Origin: Serratia sp. PL17
Lineage (GTDB): Bacteria > Pseudomonadota > Gammaproteobacteria > Enterobacterales > Enterobacteriaceae
Length of the DNA: 64,000 bases
Assembly (NCBI RefSeq): GCF_017832355.1
Contig: NZ_JAFIBY010000007.1
Span: 62,001 to 126,000, forward strand
Direction: 5' to 3'
Position numbers and translations under genes: made by a program. The notes under the pieces were generated by a model. It did not search any database, was not told the origin of the DNA, and worked only from the letters and a program-made list of their open reading frames with translations. Positions 9,328-19,842 of the stretch are shown here, one piece after another. How positions within the stretch are numbered: the first letter of the stretch is position 1; every line of letters begins with the position of its first letter.

Positions 9328-12300
9328 AATTCTTCTCGCTGTTTATCTTTAGGCCGGTCGCGACGACCCTGCTGACGCTGGCGATTGCGTTAGCCGGGGC
9401 GCTGGGGTTTAGCCTGTTGCCGGTCGCCCCTTTGCCGCAGGTAGACTACCCGGTGATCTCTATCACTGCCACTCTGCCGGGCGCCGATCCAGAAACCATG
9501 GCGACCTCTGTCGCCACGCCATTGGAGCGCGCACTCGGCCGCATCGCCGGGGTCAATGAAATGACCTCCATGAGCTCACTGGGCAGCACCCGCATTATCC
9601 TGCAGTTTGATCTTAACCGTGATATCAATGGCGCTGCGCGTGACGTGCAGGCGGCGATCAACGCGGCACAAAGCCTGCTGCCCTCCGGCATGCCAAGCCG
9701 CCCCACCTATCGCCAGATGAACCCCTCCGACGCGCCGATCATGATCCTGACGCTGACGTCCGATACTTACAACCAGGGGCAACTTTATGACTTCGCGTCC
9801 ACCCAATTGGCGCAAAAAATCTCGCAGACCGATGGCGTAGGCGATGTCACCGTCGGCGGGAGCTCCTTGCCGGCAGTGCGCGTCGAGTTAAATCCGTCCG
9901 CGCTGTTTAACCAGGGCGTATCACTGGACAGTGTGCGCCAGGCTATCAGCAACGCCAACCTGCGTACGCCGCTGGGGTCGGCGGAAAGCCAGGACAAACG
10001 CTGGCAGATACAAAGCAACGATCAAATCAAGAAGGCAGAAGGCTACAAGCCGCTGATCGTGCATTACAACAACGGTTCAGCCGTACGCCTCAGCGACGTC
10101 GCTGACGTCATTGATTCGGTCCAGGACGTCCGCAATGCCGGGATGACCAATGCCCAACCGGCCATTCTGCTGGTGGTAAGCCGTTCGCCCGATGCCAACA
10201 TTATTGATACCGTCGATCGTATCCGCGCGGAACTGCCAAACCTGAGGGAAAGCATCCCCGCGTCGATCAAATTGAACATTGCCCAGGACCGTTCTCCGAC
10301 CATTCGTGCCTCACTGGCCGAGGTGGAACAATCGCTGGTGATCGCCATTGCGTTAGTGATCCTGGTCGTTTTTGCCTTCCTGCGCTCCGGGCGCGCCACG
10401 TTGATCCCGGCTGTCGCCGTACCGGTTTCACTGATTGGTACCTTCGCCGCCATGTACCTGTGCGGCTTTAGCCTGAACAATCTGTCACTGATGGCGCTCA
10501 CCATCGCGACGGGCTTTGTGGTGGACGACGCCATCGTGGTCCTGGAGAATATCTCGCGCCACGTCGAAGCCGGTATGAAACCGCTCCAGGCCGCTCTGCA
10601 AGGGATCCGTGAAGTCGGTTTTACCGTGCTCTCGATGAGTATGTCGCTGGTGGCGGTGTTTATTCCGCTGCTCTTGATGGACGGTCTGCCTGGCCGCCTG
10701 TTCCGCGAATTTGCCGTCACCTTGTCAGTGTCGATCGGCCTGTCATTACTGATATCTTTGACCCTGACGCCAATGATGTGCGCCTATTTGCTGCGCCAGC
10801 AACCGGCACACTCGCAGCGGCGGGTTCGGGGTTTTGGCAAACTGTTGTTGAAGCTGCAACAAGGCTACGGGCGTTCGCTGAACTGGGTGCTCAATCATTC
10901 GCGTTGGGTGCTGGTTGTACTGTTGGCCACCGTGGCACTGAATGTTTGGTTGTACATCAGCATCCCAAAAACCTTTTTCCCGGAGCAGGATACCGGTCGC
11001 CTGATGGGGTCAATTCAGGCTGACCAGAGTATCTCGTTCCAATCGATGCGCGTGAAGCTGCAAGATTTTATGACCATTGTGCGTGATGACCCCGCCGTGG
11101 ATAACGTCACAGGCTTTACCGGCGGTTCGCGCACCAACAGCGGTTCAATGTTTATCTCCCTGAAACCGCTGTCCGAACGCAAGGAAAACGCTCAACAGGT
11201 GATTGCCCGCTTGCGCGCAAAATTGGCGAAGGAACCGGGTGCCAGCCTGTTCCTCATGGCCGTTCAGGATATTCGCGTGGGCGGCAGACAGGCCAATGCC
11301 AGCTACCAGTACACCCTACTTTCTGACGATTTGAGCGCCCTGCGCACCTGGGAGCCTAAAATCCGCACCGCCCTGGCCGCGCTGCCCGAATTGGCAGACG
11401 TCAACTCGGATCAACAGGATAAAGGCTCGGAAATGGACCTGATTTATGACCGCGACACCATGGCACGACTGGGTATCTCGGTTTCCGACGCCAATAACCT
11501 GCTCGACAACGCTTTTGGCCAGCGCCAGATATCCACCATTTACCAACCGCTCAATCAGTACAAGGTGGTCATGGAGGTGGCTCCGGCCTATACGCAAGAC
11601 GTCAGCTCTCTGGATAAAATGTTCATTATCAACAGTGAAGGCAAAGCGATCCCCTTGTCCTACTTTGCCCACTGGCAGCCGGCCAACGCGCCTTTGGCCG
11701 TGAACCATCAGGGGCTTTCTGCCGCCTCGACCATTTCGTTTAACCTGCCGCTCGGTTACAGTCTGGGGGATGCGACCGATGCCGTAACCCGTGCCATGAC
11801 TGCGCTCGGCGTTCCCTCGACCGTGCGCGGCGCCTTTGCCGGGACGGCTCAGGTCTTCCAGGAGACGCTGAAATCCCAGGTGATCCTGATCCTGGCGGCG
11901 ATAGCCACGGTATATATCGTGCTCGGCATTCTCTATGAAAGTTATATTCATCCGCTGACTATCTTGTCCACCCTGCCCTCCGCAGGGGTGGGTGCATTGC
12001 TGGCGCTGGAGCTTTTCGGGGCGCCGTTCAGCCTGATAGCATTGATCGGCATCATGCTGTTGATCGGCATTGTGAAGAAAAACGCCATCATGATGGTCGA
12101 CTTCGCTCTTGATGCGCAGCGCAACGGCGGTATCAGCGCACGTGATGCCATTTTCCAGGCATGTCTACTGCGTTTCAGACCGATCATGATGACCACATTG
12201 GCCGCGTTGTTCGGCGCTTTGCCGCTGGTGCTAACCAGCGGTGACGGTGCTGAATTACGCCAACCGCTGGGGATCACCATCGCCGGTGGGCTGGTGATGA

Positions 12301-12404
12301 GCCAACTGTTGACGCTGTACACCACGCCGGTGGTCTATCTGTATTTTGACCGATTGCAGATGAAGTTACGTCGCGGCAAGAAATTGGTCCCGCTGCCTCA
12401 ATAA
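9324..12404 (+). CDS. mdtC: MdtC, RND multidrug transporter subunit
   Basis: A 1026-residue paralogue of MdtB and partner in the heteromeric pump. It starts [20 protein letters not shown] and has the same proton-relay helix ([18 protein letters not shown]) and C-terminal [18 protein letters not shown]. Length and sequence fit MdtC of Enterobacterales. The ATG overlaps the mdtB stop (ATGA type), giving strong translational coupling, consistent with a fixed subunit ratio. mdtD begins ten bases downstream. Confidence 0.95.
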   Translation: MKFFSLFIFRPVATTLLTLAIALAGALGFSLLPVAPLPQVDYPVISITATLPGADPETMATSVATPLERALGRIAGVNEMTSMSSLGSTRIILQFDLNRDINGAARDVQAAINAAQSLLPSGMPSRPTYRQMNPSDAPIMILTLTSDTYNQGQLYDFASTQLAQKISQTDGVGDVTVGGSSLPAVRVELNPSALFNQGVSLDSVRQAISNANLRTPLGSAESQDKRWQIQSNDQIKKAEGYKPLIVHYNNGSAVRLSDVADVIDSVQDVRNAGMTNAQPAILLVVSRSPDANIIDTVDRIRAELPNLRESIPASIKLNIAQDRSPTIRASLAEVEQSLVIAIALVILVVFAFLRSGRATLIPAVAVPVSLIGTFAAMYLCGFSLNNLSLMALTIATGFVVDDAIVVLENISRHVEAGMKPLQAALQGIREVGFTVLSMSMSLVAVFIPLLLMDGLPGRLFREFAVTLSVSIGLSLLISLTLTPMMCAYLLRQQPAHSQRRVRGFGKLLLKLQQGYGRSLNWVLNHSRWVLVVLLATVALNVWLYISIPKTFFPEQDTGRLMGSIQADQSISFQSMRVKLQDFMTIVRDDPAVDNVTGFTGGSRTNSGSMFISLKPLSERKENAQQVIARLRAKLAKEPGASLFLMAVQDIRVGGRQANASYQYTLLSDDLSALRTWEPKIRTALAALPELADVNSDQQDKGSEMDLIYDRDTMARLGISVSDANNLLDNAFGQRQISTIYQPLNQYKVVMEVAPAYTQDVSSLDKMFIINSEGKAIPLSYFAHWQPANAPLAVNHQGLSAASTISFNLPLGYSLGDATDAVTRAMTALGVPSTVRGAFAGTAQVFQETLKSQVILILAAIATVYIVLGILYESYIHPLTILSTLPSAGVGALLALELFGAPFSLIALIGIMLLIGIVKKNAIMMVDFALDAQRNGGISARDAIFQACLLRFRPIMMTTLAALFGALPLVLTSGDGAELRQPLGITIAGGLVMSQLLTLYTTPVVYLYFDRLQMKLRRGKKLVPLPQ

Positions 12405-12414
12405 TGGTTGCCTG

Positions 12415-13845
12415 ATGCTCATAAAACACACCGCCTCAGTGAGGTGGCAACTCTGGATTGTGGCGTTTGGCTTCTTCATGCAGACGCTGGACACCACCAT
12501 TGTCAATACCGCCCTGCCGTCGATGGCCGTCAGCCTGGGGGAGAACCCGCTGCGCATGCAGTCCGTGATCGTTTCCTATGTGTTGACGGTGGCGGTGATG
12601 CTGCCCGCCAGCGGCTGGCTGGCGGATCGGGTTGGGGTGCAGCGGGTATTTTTCAGCGCCATCGTCCTGTTCACGCTGGGTTCCATCCTGTGTGCCCGTT
12701 CCGAAACCCTCAATGAGCTGATCGCTTCGCGGGTCATTCAGGGGATTGGCGGGGCGATGATGGTGCCGGTTGGCCGGTTGACGGTGATGAAAATCGTCCC
12801 GCGCGAACAGTACATGGCAGCGATGACCTTCGTCACCCTACCCGGCCAAATCGGCCCACTGATGGGGCCGGCACTGGGTGGGTTTCTCGTCCAGTACGCC
12901 AGTTGGCACTGGATTTTCCTGATCAATATTCCAGTCGGCATTGCCGGGGCCATCGCCACGCTATTGTTAATGCCTAACTACCGTATGCAGACGCGGCGCT
13001 TTGACATCAGCGGTTTTATCATGCTGGCGATCGGCATGGCGACGCTGACCCTGGCGCTTGATGGACACAAAGGGATGGGGCTGTCGGCGACCGCTATCTC
13101 AGGCCTGGTTGCAGCCGGTGTGGCGGCGTTGGCCGGCTATTGGTGGCATGCGCAAGGCAACAGTCGCGCGTTATTCTCACTCAGGCTGTTCAAAACTCAG
13201 ACCTACAAGGTGGAGCTTACGGCAAGCCTGCTGGGCCGTATCGGCAGCGGTATGTTGCCGTTTATGACCCCGCTATTTATGCAAGTTGGCATGGGGTTTT
13301 CCCCGTTCCACGCCGGATTGATGATGATCCCGATGATCATCGGCAGTATGGGAATGAAGCGGATTGTGGTACGCGTCGTTAACCGATTTGGGTACCGCAA
13401 TGTGCTGGTGGCCGCCACGCTGATGCTGGCGCTGGTCAGCCTCAGTTTCCCGTTGGTGGCCATGATCGGCTGGATCTGGCTTTTACCCGTGGTGCTGTTC
13501 TTCCAGGGAATGGTCAATTCACTGCGCTTCTCGGCAATGAACACCCTGACGCTCAAGGACCTGCCGGACAGGCTGGCCAGCAGTGGGAACAGCCTGCTTT
13601 CGATGGTGATGCAACTGTCGATGAGCCTCGGCGTCAGCCTCGCCGGTATTCTTATCGGCAGCTTTGCCCATCACCAGGTGGTCACCGACAGCCCGGCAAT
13701 TCACAGCGCATTTATTTACAGTTACTGCTGCATGGCATTGATCATCGCCCTACCCGCACTGGCCTTCGCCCGCGTCCCGGCTGATACCGCGCCCAACCGA
13801 ACGCTGACCAAAGAGCCGGGGACCGGCACCACGAGGTTGCAATAA
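12415..13845 (+). CDS. mdtD: MdtD, MFS (DHA2-type) transporter
   Basis: A 476-residue major facilitator of the 14-helix DHA2 family. Motif C-like and family signatures are visible: [17 protein letters not shown] in helix 1, [13 protein letters not shown] in the helix 2-3 loop, and [18 protein letters not shown] in helix 4. It is the fourth gene of the mdtABCD-baeSR operon; in Escherichia coli MdtD contributes little to drug resistance and has been linked to iron-citrate export. Substrate here is therefore open. Its stop overlaps the baeS start by one base. Confidence 0.93.
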   Translation: MLIKHTASVRWQLWIVAFGFFMQTLDTTIVNTALPSMAVSLGENPLRMQSVIVSYVLTVAVMLPASGWLADRVGVQRVFFSAIVLFTLGSILCARSETLNELIASRVIQGIGGAMMVPVGRLTVMKIVPREQYMAAMTFVTLPGQIGPLMGPALGGFLVQYASWHWIFLINIPVGIAGAIATLLLMPNYRMQTRRFDISGFIMLAIGMATLTLALDGHKGMGLSATAISGLVAAGVAALAGYWWHAQGNSRALFSLRLFKTQTYKVELTASLLGRIGSGMLPFMTPLFMQVGMGFSPFHAGLMMIPMIIGSMGMKRIVVRVVNRFGYRNVLVAATLMLALVSLSFPLVAMIGWIWLLPVVLFFQGMVNSLRFSAMNTLTLKDLPDRLASSGNSLLSMVMQLSMSLGVSLAGILIGSFAHHQVVTDSPAIHSAFIYSYCCMALIIALPALAFARVPADTAPNRTLTKEPGTGTTRLQ

Positions 13846-15227
13846 TGAAACTAGGCATTACCGGCAAGCTGTTCATGGCCATTTTCGCCACCTGCATGCT
13901 GGTGTTAATCACCATGCATTGGGGCGTTCGTGTCAGCTTTGAACGCGGCTTTATCGACTACATCAAGAACAGCAACGAACAACGTATCAATATGCTGAGT
14001 GAAGGGCTGGAAGAACAATACAGCCGCCACGGCAACTGGGTTTTTCTGCGCAATAACGATCAGGTGATTTACCAGATCATGCGCTCGTTCGAACAAAACA
14101 GCGACAGCAGCCACAACTTGCCGCCCAAGGGCTGGCGCACCCAGTTCTGGGTGGTAGACAGCCAGTTTAACCGCCTGGTGGGCCATTCAGGCCCGGTGCC
14201 GAAAGAAGGCCCGCGCCATCCTATTCGTTACAACAATGAAATTGTCGGTTGGGTGATCACCACCCCAATAGAGAGGCTAACGCGCAACACCGACATTAAT
14301 TTCGATCAACAGCAAAGGCGCACCAGTTGGATGATAGTCGCCCTTTCCACACTGTTAGCGGCGGCCGTTACCTGGCTAATGTCGCGCGGGTTGCTGGCCC
14401 CGGTCAAACGGTTGGTTGCCGGTACTCATCGGCTGGCCGCGGGGGATTTCAGTACCCGTGTGGCGGTCAGCAGCCAGGATGAGTTAGGGCGGCTGGCACA
14501 GGACTTTAACCAGCTTGCCACCTCTCTGGAAAAAAATGAACAGATGCGGCGCGCCGTTATGGCTGACGTCTCGCATGAGTTGCGCACTCCGTTGGCGGTA
14601 TTGCGCGGCGAACTGGAAGCGCTACAGGACGGCGTGCGCCAACCCACCCCCGCTTCACTCAATTCGTTGCAGGCAGAAGTCTCTACCCTGACCAAGCTGG
14701 TGGACGATCTGCATCAGCTGTCGTTATCCGATCTGGGCGCACTCGCCTACCGTAAATCCCCGGTCGACTGCGTGCATCTACTGCAAATTGCGGTTGCCAG
14801 TTTCCGCGAGCGGTTTCGTGCCAAGGGGCTGGAGATTGTGACTCTGCTGCCTGAACAGGCACCGCTGTTTGGCGATCCCGATCGCCTCAACCAGCTATTT
14901 AATAACCTGCTGGAAAACAGCCTGCGGTACACCGACGCGGGCGGTAAGTTGGAAATCGGCGTTGAACAATCGCCAGACTGCTTGCGTGTTTACTGGCAAG
15001 ACAGTGCACCTGGCGTCACTGACGAACAGTTGGCGCGTATTTTTGAACGTTTCTACCGCACCGAAGGTTCGCGCAATCGCGCAAGCGGCGGCTCGGGTCT
15101 GGGGCTGTCGATCTGTCAAAATATTGTGGAAGCGCACAACGGGACGATCCACGCACAGCACTCGCCTTTAGGCGGCGTGCGGATTACAGTAGAATTTGCC
15201 ACCCCGTTAATGAATAAGGCGTCATGA
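13845..15227 (+). CDS. baeS: BaeS, envelope-stress sensor histidine kinase
   Basis: A 460-residue membrane sensor kinase. Transmembrane helix 1 is at residues about 8-28 and helix 2 at about 160-185 ([18 protein letters not shown]), enclosing a periplasmic sensor domain. A HAMP domain follows ([20 protein letters not shown]). The phosphorylated His is in [23 protein letters not shown]-binding boxes are [15 protein letters not shown] (N), and [18 protein letters not shown] (G2). BaeS responds to envelope-damaging compounds and phosphorylates BaeR. It overlaps baeR by four bases (ATGA). Confidence 0.95.
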   Translation: MKLGITGKLFMAIFATCMLVLITMHWGVRVSFERGFIDYIKNSNEQRINMLSEGLEEQYSRHGNWVFLRNNDQVIYQIMRSFEQNSDSSHNLPPKGWRTQFWVVDSQFNRLVGHSGPVPKEGPRHPIRYNNEIVGWVITTPIERLTRNTDINFDQQQRRTSWMIVALSTLLAAAVTWLMSRGLLAPVKRLVAGTHRLAAGDFSTRVAVSSQDELGRLAQDFNQLATSLEKNEQMRRAVMADVSHELRTPLAVLRGELEALQDGVRQPTPASLNSLQAEVSTLTKLVDDLHQLSLSDLGALAYRKSPVDCVHLLQIAVASFRERFRAKGLEIVTLLPEQAPLFGDPDRLNQLFNNLLENSLRYTDAGGKLEIGVEQSPDCLRVYWQDSAPGVTDEQLARIFERFYRTEGSRNRASGGSGLGLSICQNIVEAHNGTIHAQHSPLGGVRITVEFATPLMNKAS

Positions 15228-15943
15228 TGGAAACCCAGAATCAACCGTTGCAGATTATGATTGTTGAAGATGAACCCAAACTCGGTCAGCTGTTGGTGGA
15301 TTATCTGCAGGCCGCAGGGTACGCCACGCATTGGCTGACCAACGGCAGCGAGGTGGTGCCTGCGGTACATGAGCATAGCCCTGCACTGATCCTGTTGGAT
15401 CTGATGCTACCGGGGGCCGATGGGTTGACGGTTTGCCGCGAACTGCGCCGCTTTACCGATGTCCCGGTTGTGATGGTGACGGCGAAGATTGAGGAGATCG
15501 ATCGCTTGCTGGGGCTGGAGATCGGTGCAGACGATTATATCTGCAAGCCTTACAGCCCGCGTGAAGTGGTCGCTCGAGTAAAAACCATCCTGCGCCGCTG
15601 CCATCGCCCGCTGGATAATTCGCAGGAAGAAACGCAGCTTCACATCGATGAACCGCGTTTTCAGGCCAGCTATCAGAACCATATGCTGGATCTCACGCCC
15701 GCAGAATTTCGTCTGCTGAAAACCCTCGCCAGCCAGCCGGGTAACGTATTCTCACGCGAACAGCTGTTGAACAACCTGTATGACGACTACCGGGTAGTGA
15801 CCGATCGCACCATCGACAGCCATATCAAAAACCTGCGGCGTAAGCTGGAGCTGATCGACGGAGAAAAATCCTTCATCCGTTCGGTATACGGTGTGGGATA
15901 CCGCTGGGAAGCCGAGGCCTGTCGGCTGGTAAATGGACTTTAA
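15224..15943 (+). CDS. baeR: BaeR, response regulator
   Basis: A 239-residue OmpR/PhoB-type regulator. The receiver domain shows the acidic pair in IVEDEPK, the phospho-acceptor Asp in [14 protein letters not shown], and the Lys in ADDYICKPY. The winged-helix DNA-binding domain includes [30 protein letters not shown] and [11 protein letters not shown]. It activates mdtABCD and spy-type envelope stress genes in relatives. The ATG at 15224 overlaps the baeS stop; a second Met follows immediately. Being in the operon it controls suggests positive feedback. Confidence 0.96.
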   Translation: MMETQNQPLQIMIVEDEPKLGQLLVDYLQAAGYATHWLTNGSEVVPAVHEHSPALILLDLMLPGADGLTVCRELRRFTDVPVVMVTAKIEEIDRLLGLEIGADDYICKPYSPREVVARVKTILRRCHRPLDNSQEETQLHIDEPRFQASYQNHMLDLTPAEFRLLKTLASQPGNVFSREQLLNNLYDDYRVVTDRTIDSHIKNLRRKLELIDGEKSFIRSVYGVGYRWEAEACRLVNGL

Positions 15944-16126
15944 CCGGCCGGACGTCCGGTCTTCTACCGCCAACCCCGGCACCATGCCGAATGCCCGGTA
16001 GTGAGCCACTCACGTCGCACCGCGACTCTGCGCGTGTGCGGCGGTAAGCCACGCCGCCTTGTGCCATCACAATCCTCCGTTAGCTTCCTGTGCTACAGCA
16101 CGATTCGCTGATTGAAACTCAACGCC

Positions 16127-16156
16127 AGCGCAAAAAATTTGCACGTTTTTTGCGCT
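16127..16156. repeat. 11-bp perfect inverted repeat upstream of yegP
   Basis: AGCGCAAAAAA (16127-16137) and TTTTTTGCGCT (16146-16156) form a perfect 11-bp inverted repeat around an eight-base loop. It lies about 90 bases before yegP and 180 bases after baeR. It could be an operator or a hairpin; the T-run is inside the stem, so it is not a standard terminator. Confidence 0.55.
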
Positions 16157-16244
16157 ACGCTTCTCAGATAAGGTTTGTTAGCCGCTCAGTTTCACGCTAT
16201 TGGCTACACTTACATCACTTATCGGAACCCACAGGAGAGGAACC

Positions 16245-16583
16245 ATGGCAATCGGTCACTATGAGCTGAAAAAAGCAAAGAATGGACAGTACCACTTCAA
16301 CCTGAAAGCCAGTAATGGCGAAATCATTTTGGCCAGTGAGATGTACGCCAGCAAAGCCTCGGCGGAAAATGGCATTGCCTCTGTGCAAACCAATTCACCT
16401 CACGAAGCGCAATATGAACTGAAACACAGCACCAGCAACCAGCCTTACTTTGTCCTTAAAGCCAAAAACCATCAGGTAATCGGCGTCAGCGAAATGTACA
16501 GCTCTGAAACTGCGGCAAAAAACGGTATTCAGTCGGTGATCAAGAATGGCCCGAGCACCGACGTGCGCGATGTAAGCGCATAA
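16245..16583 (+). CDS. yegP: YegP, tandem DUF1508 protein
   Basis: A 112-residue cytosolic protein made of two copies of the DUF1508 repeat: residues about 5-52 and 56-103. Each has a YELKxxxxxxxFxLKAxNxxxI core, then a SEMYxSxxxAxNGIxSV segment, as in YegP. Biochemical role is unknown in the family; stress-associated expression is reported for relatives. ATG at 16245 has AGGAGAGG immediately upstream, which rules out the in-frame ATG at 16200. It has its own terminator, so it is probably monocistronic. Confidence 0.92.
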   Translation: MAIGHYELKKAKNGQYHFNLKASNGEIILASEMYASKASAENGIASVQTNSPHEAQYELKHSTSNQPYFVLKAKNHQVIGVSEMYSSETAAKNGIQSVIKNGPSTDVRDVSA

Positions 16584-16597
16584 CAGCATCTGTGCGG

Positions 16598-16627
16598 CGC
16601 GCGATGGCCGCCATCGCGCGTTTTTCT
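16598..16627 (+). terminator. Intrinsic terminator of yegP
   Basis: A ten-bp stem, CGCGCGATGG with CCATCGCGCG, and a three-base loop are followed directly by TTTTTCTT. It begins 15 bases after the yegP stop. Confidence 0.9.
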
Positions 16628-16884
16628 TATGACCAGGATCAATCTCCCTGTAATAAATCCGGTTACCTGCTGATTTCTTGCCGCGCTACCGCTACAATTC
16701 CCCGCTTTTACTGCGCCATTTGGGGCGCGTTATACCCACTGGCTTTCCTACCGTAGCCAGGCGGCAAATTCGTGCGTCTCCAGGCGCTTGGTAAGCCCAG
16801 TGACCAGGGAGAACGAATACCGCCAACTGCGCTGCGGTTATAAAGACAGAGGTATACTGACCTGAAATCAGACCGAGACTCACT

Positions 16885-18237
16885 ATGTTTACTCCGGAAC
16901 TCCTCTCCCCGGCGGGCACGCTGAAAAACATGCGTTACGCCTTTGCCTATGGTGCTGACGCGGTTTATGCCGGCCAGCCACGTTACAGCCTGCGGGTGCG
17001 CAACAACGAATTCAATCACGAGAACCTGGCGCAGGGCATTAACGAAGCCCACGCACTGGGTAAGAAATTCTACGTGGTCGTGAATATCGCTCCGCACAAT
17101 GCCAAACTGAAAACCTTCTTGCGCGATCTTAAACCTGTGATCGACATGGGCCCTGACGCGCTGATCATGTCCGATCCCGGCCTGATCATGATGGTGCGTG
17201 AGGCCTTCCCGCACATGGATATTCACCTGTCGGTACAGGCAAATGCGGTGAACTGGGCAACGGTGAAATTCTGGCAGCAAATGGGGCTGACGCGGGTGAT
17301 CTTGTCGCGTGAACTGTCGCTCGAAGAGATCGCCGAGATCCGCACTCAAGTGCCAGACATGGAGCTGGAGATTTTCGTCCATGGCGCCCTGTGCATGGCC
17401 TACTCCGGCCGCTGCCTGTTGTCCGGTTATATCAACAAACGCGATCCGAATCAGGGCACATGCACCAACGCCTGTCGCTGGCAGTACAAAGCGGAAGAAG
17501 GCAAAGAAGACGATACCGGTAATATCGTGCATATCCATGAGCCTATCCCGGTACAAACCGTTGAACCAACATTGGGTATCGGTGCGCCAACCGACAAAGT
17601 GTTCATGCTCTCAGAAGCCCAAAAACCGGGCGAGTATATGAGCGCCTTCGAGGATGAACACGGCACTTACATCATGAACTCGAAAGATCTGCGTGCCATT
17701 CAGCACGTGGAACGTCTGACACAGCTCGGCGTACATTCGCTTAAAATCGAAGGCCGCACCAAATCCTTCTACTACTGCGCCCGCACTGCACAAGTCTACC
17801 GCCGCGCTATCGACGACGCGGTTGCCGGCAAACCGTTCGATGCCACATTGCTCACCACGCTGGAAGGCCTGGCGCATCGCGGTTACACCGAAGGTTTCCT
17901 GCGTCGCCACGTGCATGACGCGCAGCAAAATTACGATTACGGCTCTTCATTGTCTGAACGCCAGCAGTTTGTCGGTGAATTTACCGGCGTGCGCCGTGAC
18001 GGTTGGGCTGAAGTCGATGTGAAAAACAAGTTCCTGCTCGGTGATAGCGTAGAAATGATGACCCCCGGCGGTAACGTCCTGTTTACCCTGGAGAGCATGC
18101 AAAATAAGAAAGGCGAGGCGATCGACGTGGCGCCTGGCAATGGGCATATCGTTTATTTGCCGATCCCACAAGATATCGATCTCAATTACGCGCTGCTGAT
18201 CAGAAATTTGCCGGATACCAATAGTCCTGCGGCGTAA
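16885..18237 (+). CDS. yegQ: TrhP (YegQ), tRNA uridine-34 5-hydroxylation protein, U32 family
   Basis: A 450-residue member of the peptidase U32 family that matches YegQ throughout. In Escherichia coli, TrhP carries out prephenate-dependent 5-hydroxylation of uridine at the wobble position of tRNA, the first step to cmo5U. Seen here: the start MFTPELLSPAGTLKNMRYAF; the U32 signature EIFVHGALCMAYSGRC; clustered cysteines for an iron-sulfur cluster (GRCLLSGY, GTCTNACRWQY and FYYCART); and the C-terminal beta-barrel-like part. A TACAAT box at 16693 may belong to its promoter. It precedes the CyaR sRNA, as in Escherichia coli. Confidence 0.95.
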   Translation: MFTPELLSPAGTLKNMRYAFAYGADAVYAGQPRYSLRVRNNEFNHENLAQGINEAHALGKKFYVVVNIAPHNAKLKTFLRDLKPVIDMGPDALIMSDPGLIMMVREAFPHMDIHLSVQANAVNWATVKFWQQMGLTRVILSRELSLEEIAEIRTQVPDMELEIFVHGALCMAYSGRCLLSGYINKRDPNQGTCTNACRWQYKAEEGKEDDTGNIVHIHEPIPVQTVEPTLGIGAPTDKVFMLSEAQKPGEYMSAFEDEHGTYIMNSKDLRAIQHVERLTQLGVHSLKIEGRTKSFYYCARTAQVYRRAIDDAVAGKPFDATLLTTLEGLAHRGYTEGFLRRHVHDAQQNYDYGSSLSERQQFVGEFTGVRRDGWAEVDVKNKFLLGDSVEMMTPGGNVLFTLESMQNKKGEAIDVAPGNGHIVYLPIPQDIDLNYALLIRNLPDTNSPAA

Positions 18238-18275
18238 AATGCAGATTACGCGGCTTTAAGGGCGTTTTTTAGCAA

Positions 18276-18297
18276 ATATTAGAATTGGATCACATCA
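18276..18297 (+). promoter_or_regulatory. CRP site upstream of CyaR
   Basis: TTAGA-N6-TCACA (18279-18294) has a perfect right half-site and three of five bases in the left half. Its centre is about 41.5 bases before the predicted CyaR start at 18328, the class II activator position. A TACCAT -10-like box lies at 18316-18321. CyaR is known to be CRP-activated. Confidence 0.65.
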
Positions 18298-18327
18298 ATT
18301 AGTTCGCAGCTTGGTTACCATCAGGCT

Positions 18328-18416
18328 GCTTAAAACTAAGAACGAAAAATATTTGCATAGCAATACTAGGAACCACCTCCTTAGCCGGTCCAATCTCCCT
18401 TGGACTGGCTTTTTCT
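18328..18416 (+). ncRNA. cyaR: CyaR (RyeE), Hfq-binding small RNA
   Basis: The block AGGAACCACCTCCTTAGCC, then a TCTCCC loop in a stem and GGCTTTTT, matches the conserved 3' two-thirds of Escherichia coli CyaR by recall. The position downstream of yegQ is also the conserved one. The predicted RNA is about 89 nt. Its 3' end is an 11-bp terminator stem (18383-18410, including one G-U pair) followed by TTTTC. The single-stranded ACCACCTCC is complementary to Shine-Dalgarno sequences and is the targeting seed, used in relatives to repress ompX, luxS, nadE and yqaE. The first 40 bases differ from Escherichia coli, as expected for a spacer. Confidence 0.88.
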
Positions 18417-18713
18417 TTGGTAGAAAAGAAATATCTATAGATATATATCCATGATATTTCAATTACATGCCACATCTGTCTTTAATAACGCTCACGACTA
18501 TTTCGATATAAAAATAATGCTGCAGCGATAAGTTAATTCATTAACTAAAATCGTTAACACGGCTACGACATATATCTCAAATTAAGCCAATCATTCAGAG
18601 ATAACCACTGTGTAATGGTTATTCATCCGAATTAACTGAATATTCTTATGGTCTGCCGCCGATAGGTAGTTTATCGTTGATCACTATCTGTTTTTAGCCG
18701 GGAGATATCAGGA
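18417..18713. other. Non-coding gap between cyaR and yegS
   Basis: About 300 A+T-rich bases with no supportable gene. It probably carries the yegS promoter. I see no convincing named site. Confidence 0.5.
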
Positions 18714-19628
18714 ATGCATCCATCAGCACCCGCGCTTCTTATCATTAATGGTAAAAGCGCCGGCAACGAAGAGCTCCGTATTGCAGTACAAACGCTGCGG
18801 GATGAAGGCCTGACACTGCATGTTCGCGTTACCTGGGAATATGGGGACGCCGCGCGTTATGCACAGGAAGCCTGCCAACTGGGGGTAGCCACGCTGATTG
18901 CCGGCGGGGGCGATGGCACGATCAACGAAGTCGCCGCCGCGCTGACCGCCTTACCCGCAGATAAACGGCCCGCGCTGGGTATTGTGCCTCTGGGCACGGC
19001 CAACGACTTCGCCATGGCCTGCAATATCCCACCGATGCCGGAACAGGCGCTACGGTTGGCGATGAAAGGCCGCGCCGTCCCTATCGATTTGGCGAAGGTG
19101 AATGATAAACGCTATTTTATCAATATGGCGACGGGCGGCTTCGGCACCCGAATCACTACCGAGACGCCAGAAAAGCTAAAGGCGGTGCTGGGCGGTGTTT
19201 CCTACTTTATCCACGGCCTGTTGCGCATGGATACGCTCAAGGCCGATCGCTGCGAAATCCGTGGGCCGGATTTCCATTGGGCCGGTGATGCGTTGGTGAT
19301 TGGCATCGGTAACGGCAAACAGGCCGGAGGTGGACAGCAATTGTGCCCAGATGCCCTTATCAACGACGGATTGCTGCAACTACGCCTACTGATCGCGGAC
19401 GAGTTATTGCCGGCATTGGTGGCTAGCCTGTTTAACGGTGAAGAAAACAAAAACGTGATCGGCGCCGCGTTACCCTGGTTGGAAATCAGTGCCCCCCATG
19501 AGATGACGTTTAATCTCGACGGAGAACCGCTGAAGGGAACCCGCTTCCGCATTGAAGTCCTGCCCAATGCCATCGAGTGCCGCCTGCCCCCTAATTGCGA
19601 ACTACTCGGACAGACGTCTTCACGTTAA
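18714..19628 (+). CDS. yegS: Lipid kinase YegS
   Basis: A 304-residue lipid kinase of the diacylglycerol/sphingosine kinase superfamily; YegS phosphorylates phosphatidylglycerol in vitro. The nucleotide-binding motif is [15 protein letters not shown] near residues 63-77, with [11 protein letters not shown] near 95. The second domain is a beta-sandwich ending in [21 protein letters not shown]. The start is supported by AGGA just before ATG at 18714. Expressed alone: no gene on the same strand follows within 200 bases. Confidence 0.94.
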   Translation: MHPSAPALLIINGKSAGNEELRIAVQTLRDEGLTLHVRVTWEYGDAARYAQEACQLGVATLIAGGGDGTINEVAAALTALPADKRPALGIVPLGTANDFAMACNIPPMPEQALRLAMKGRAVPIDLAKVNDKRYFINMATGGFGTRITTETPEKLKAVLGGVSYFIHGLLRMDTLKADRCEIRGPDFHWAGDALVIGIGNGKQAGGGQQLCPDALINDGLLQLRLLIADELLPALVASLFNGEENKNVIGAALPWLEISAPHEMTFNLDGEPLKGTRFRIEVLPNAIECRLPPNCELLGQTSSR

Positions 19629-19767
19629 TCGCTGCCAGCGGCGCCCAACAGAACGTTGAGCGCCCCAGGTAGGCTGGCACAGCCTCTGTGCCCCCCCTTA
19701 ACATCCCCCTGTCCTCTGCACTTTATTCTGCGATGAAATGTGATCTTCTCCGGCAAATTCTTTAAAT

Positions 19768-19779
19768 CATACTTGTATG
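19768..19779. promoter_or_regulatory. Candidate operator upstream of rspA
   Basis: CATACTTGTATG is an inverted repeat (five-bp arms, two-base centre) 64 bases before rspA. Short AT/GTAT dyads are typical of FadR-subfamily GntR regulators such as RspR, encoded downstream. A TAGTATGGTGG at 25065-25075 upstream of rspR shares the TATGG(T) core. Confidence 0.35.
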
Positions 19780-19842
19780 GTAGTTAGTTCATGGCGTATT
19801 TTTTGCCCATTCAAATCACCCTTGGGAAGAGGATTAGCCGTT

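Noticed and set aside
15944-15965. Terminator after baeR
   Set aside because: CCGGACGTCCGG is self-complementary but allows only a four-bp stem with a four-base loop and no clear T-run.
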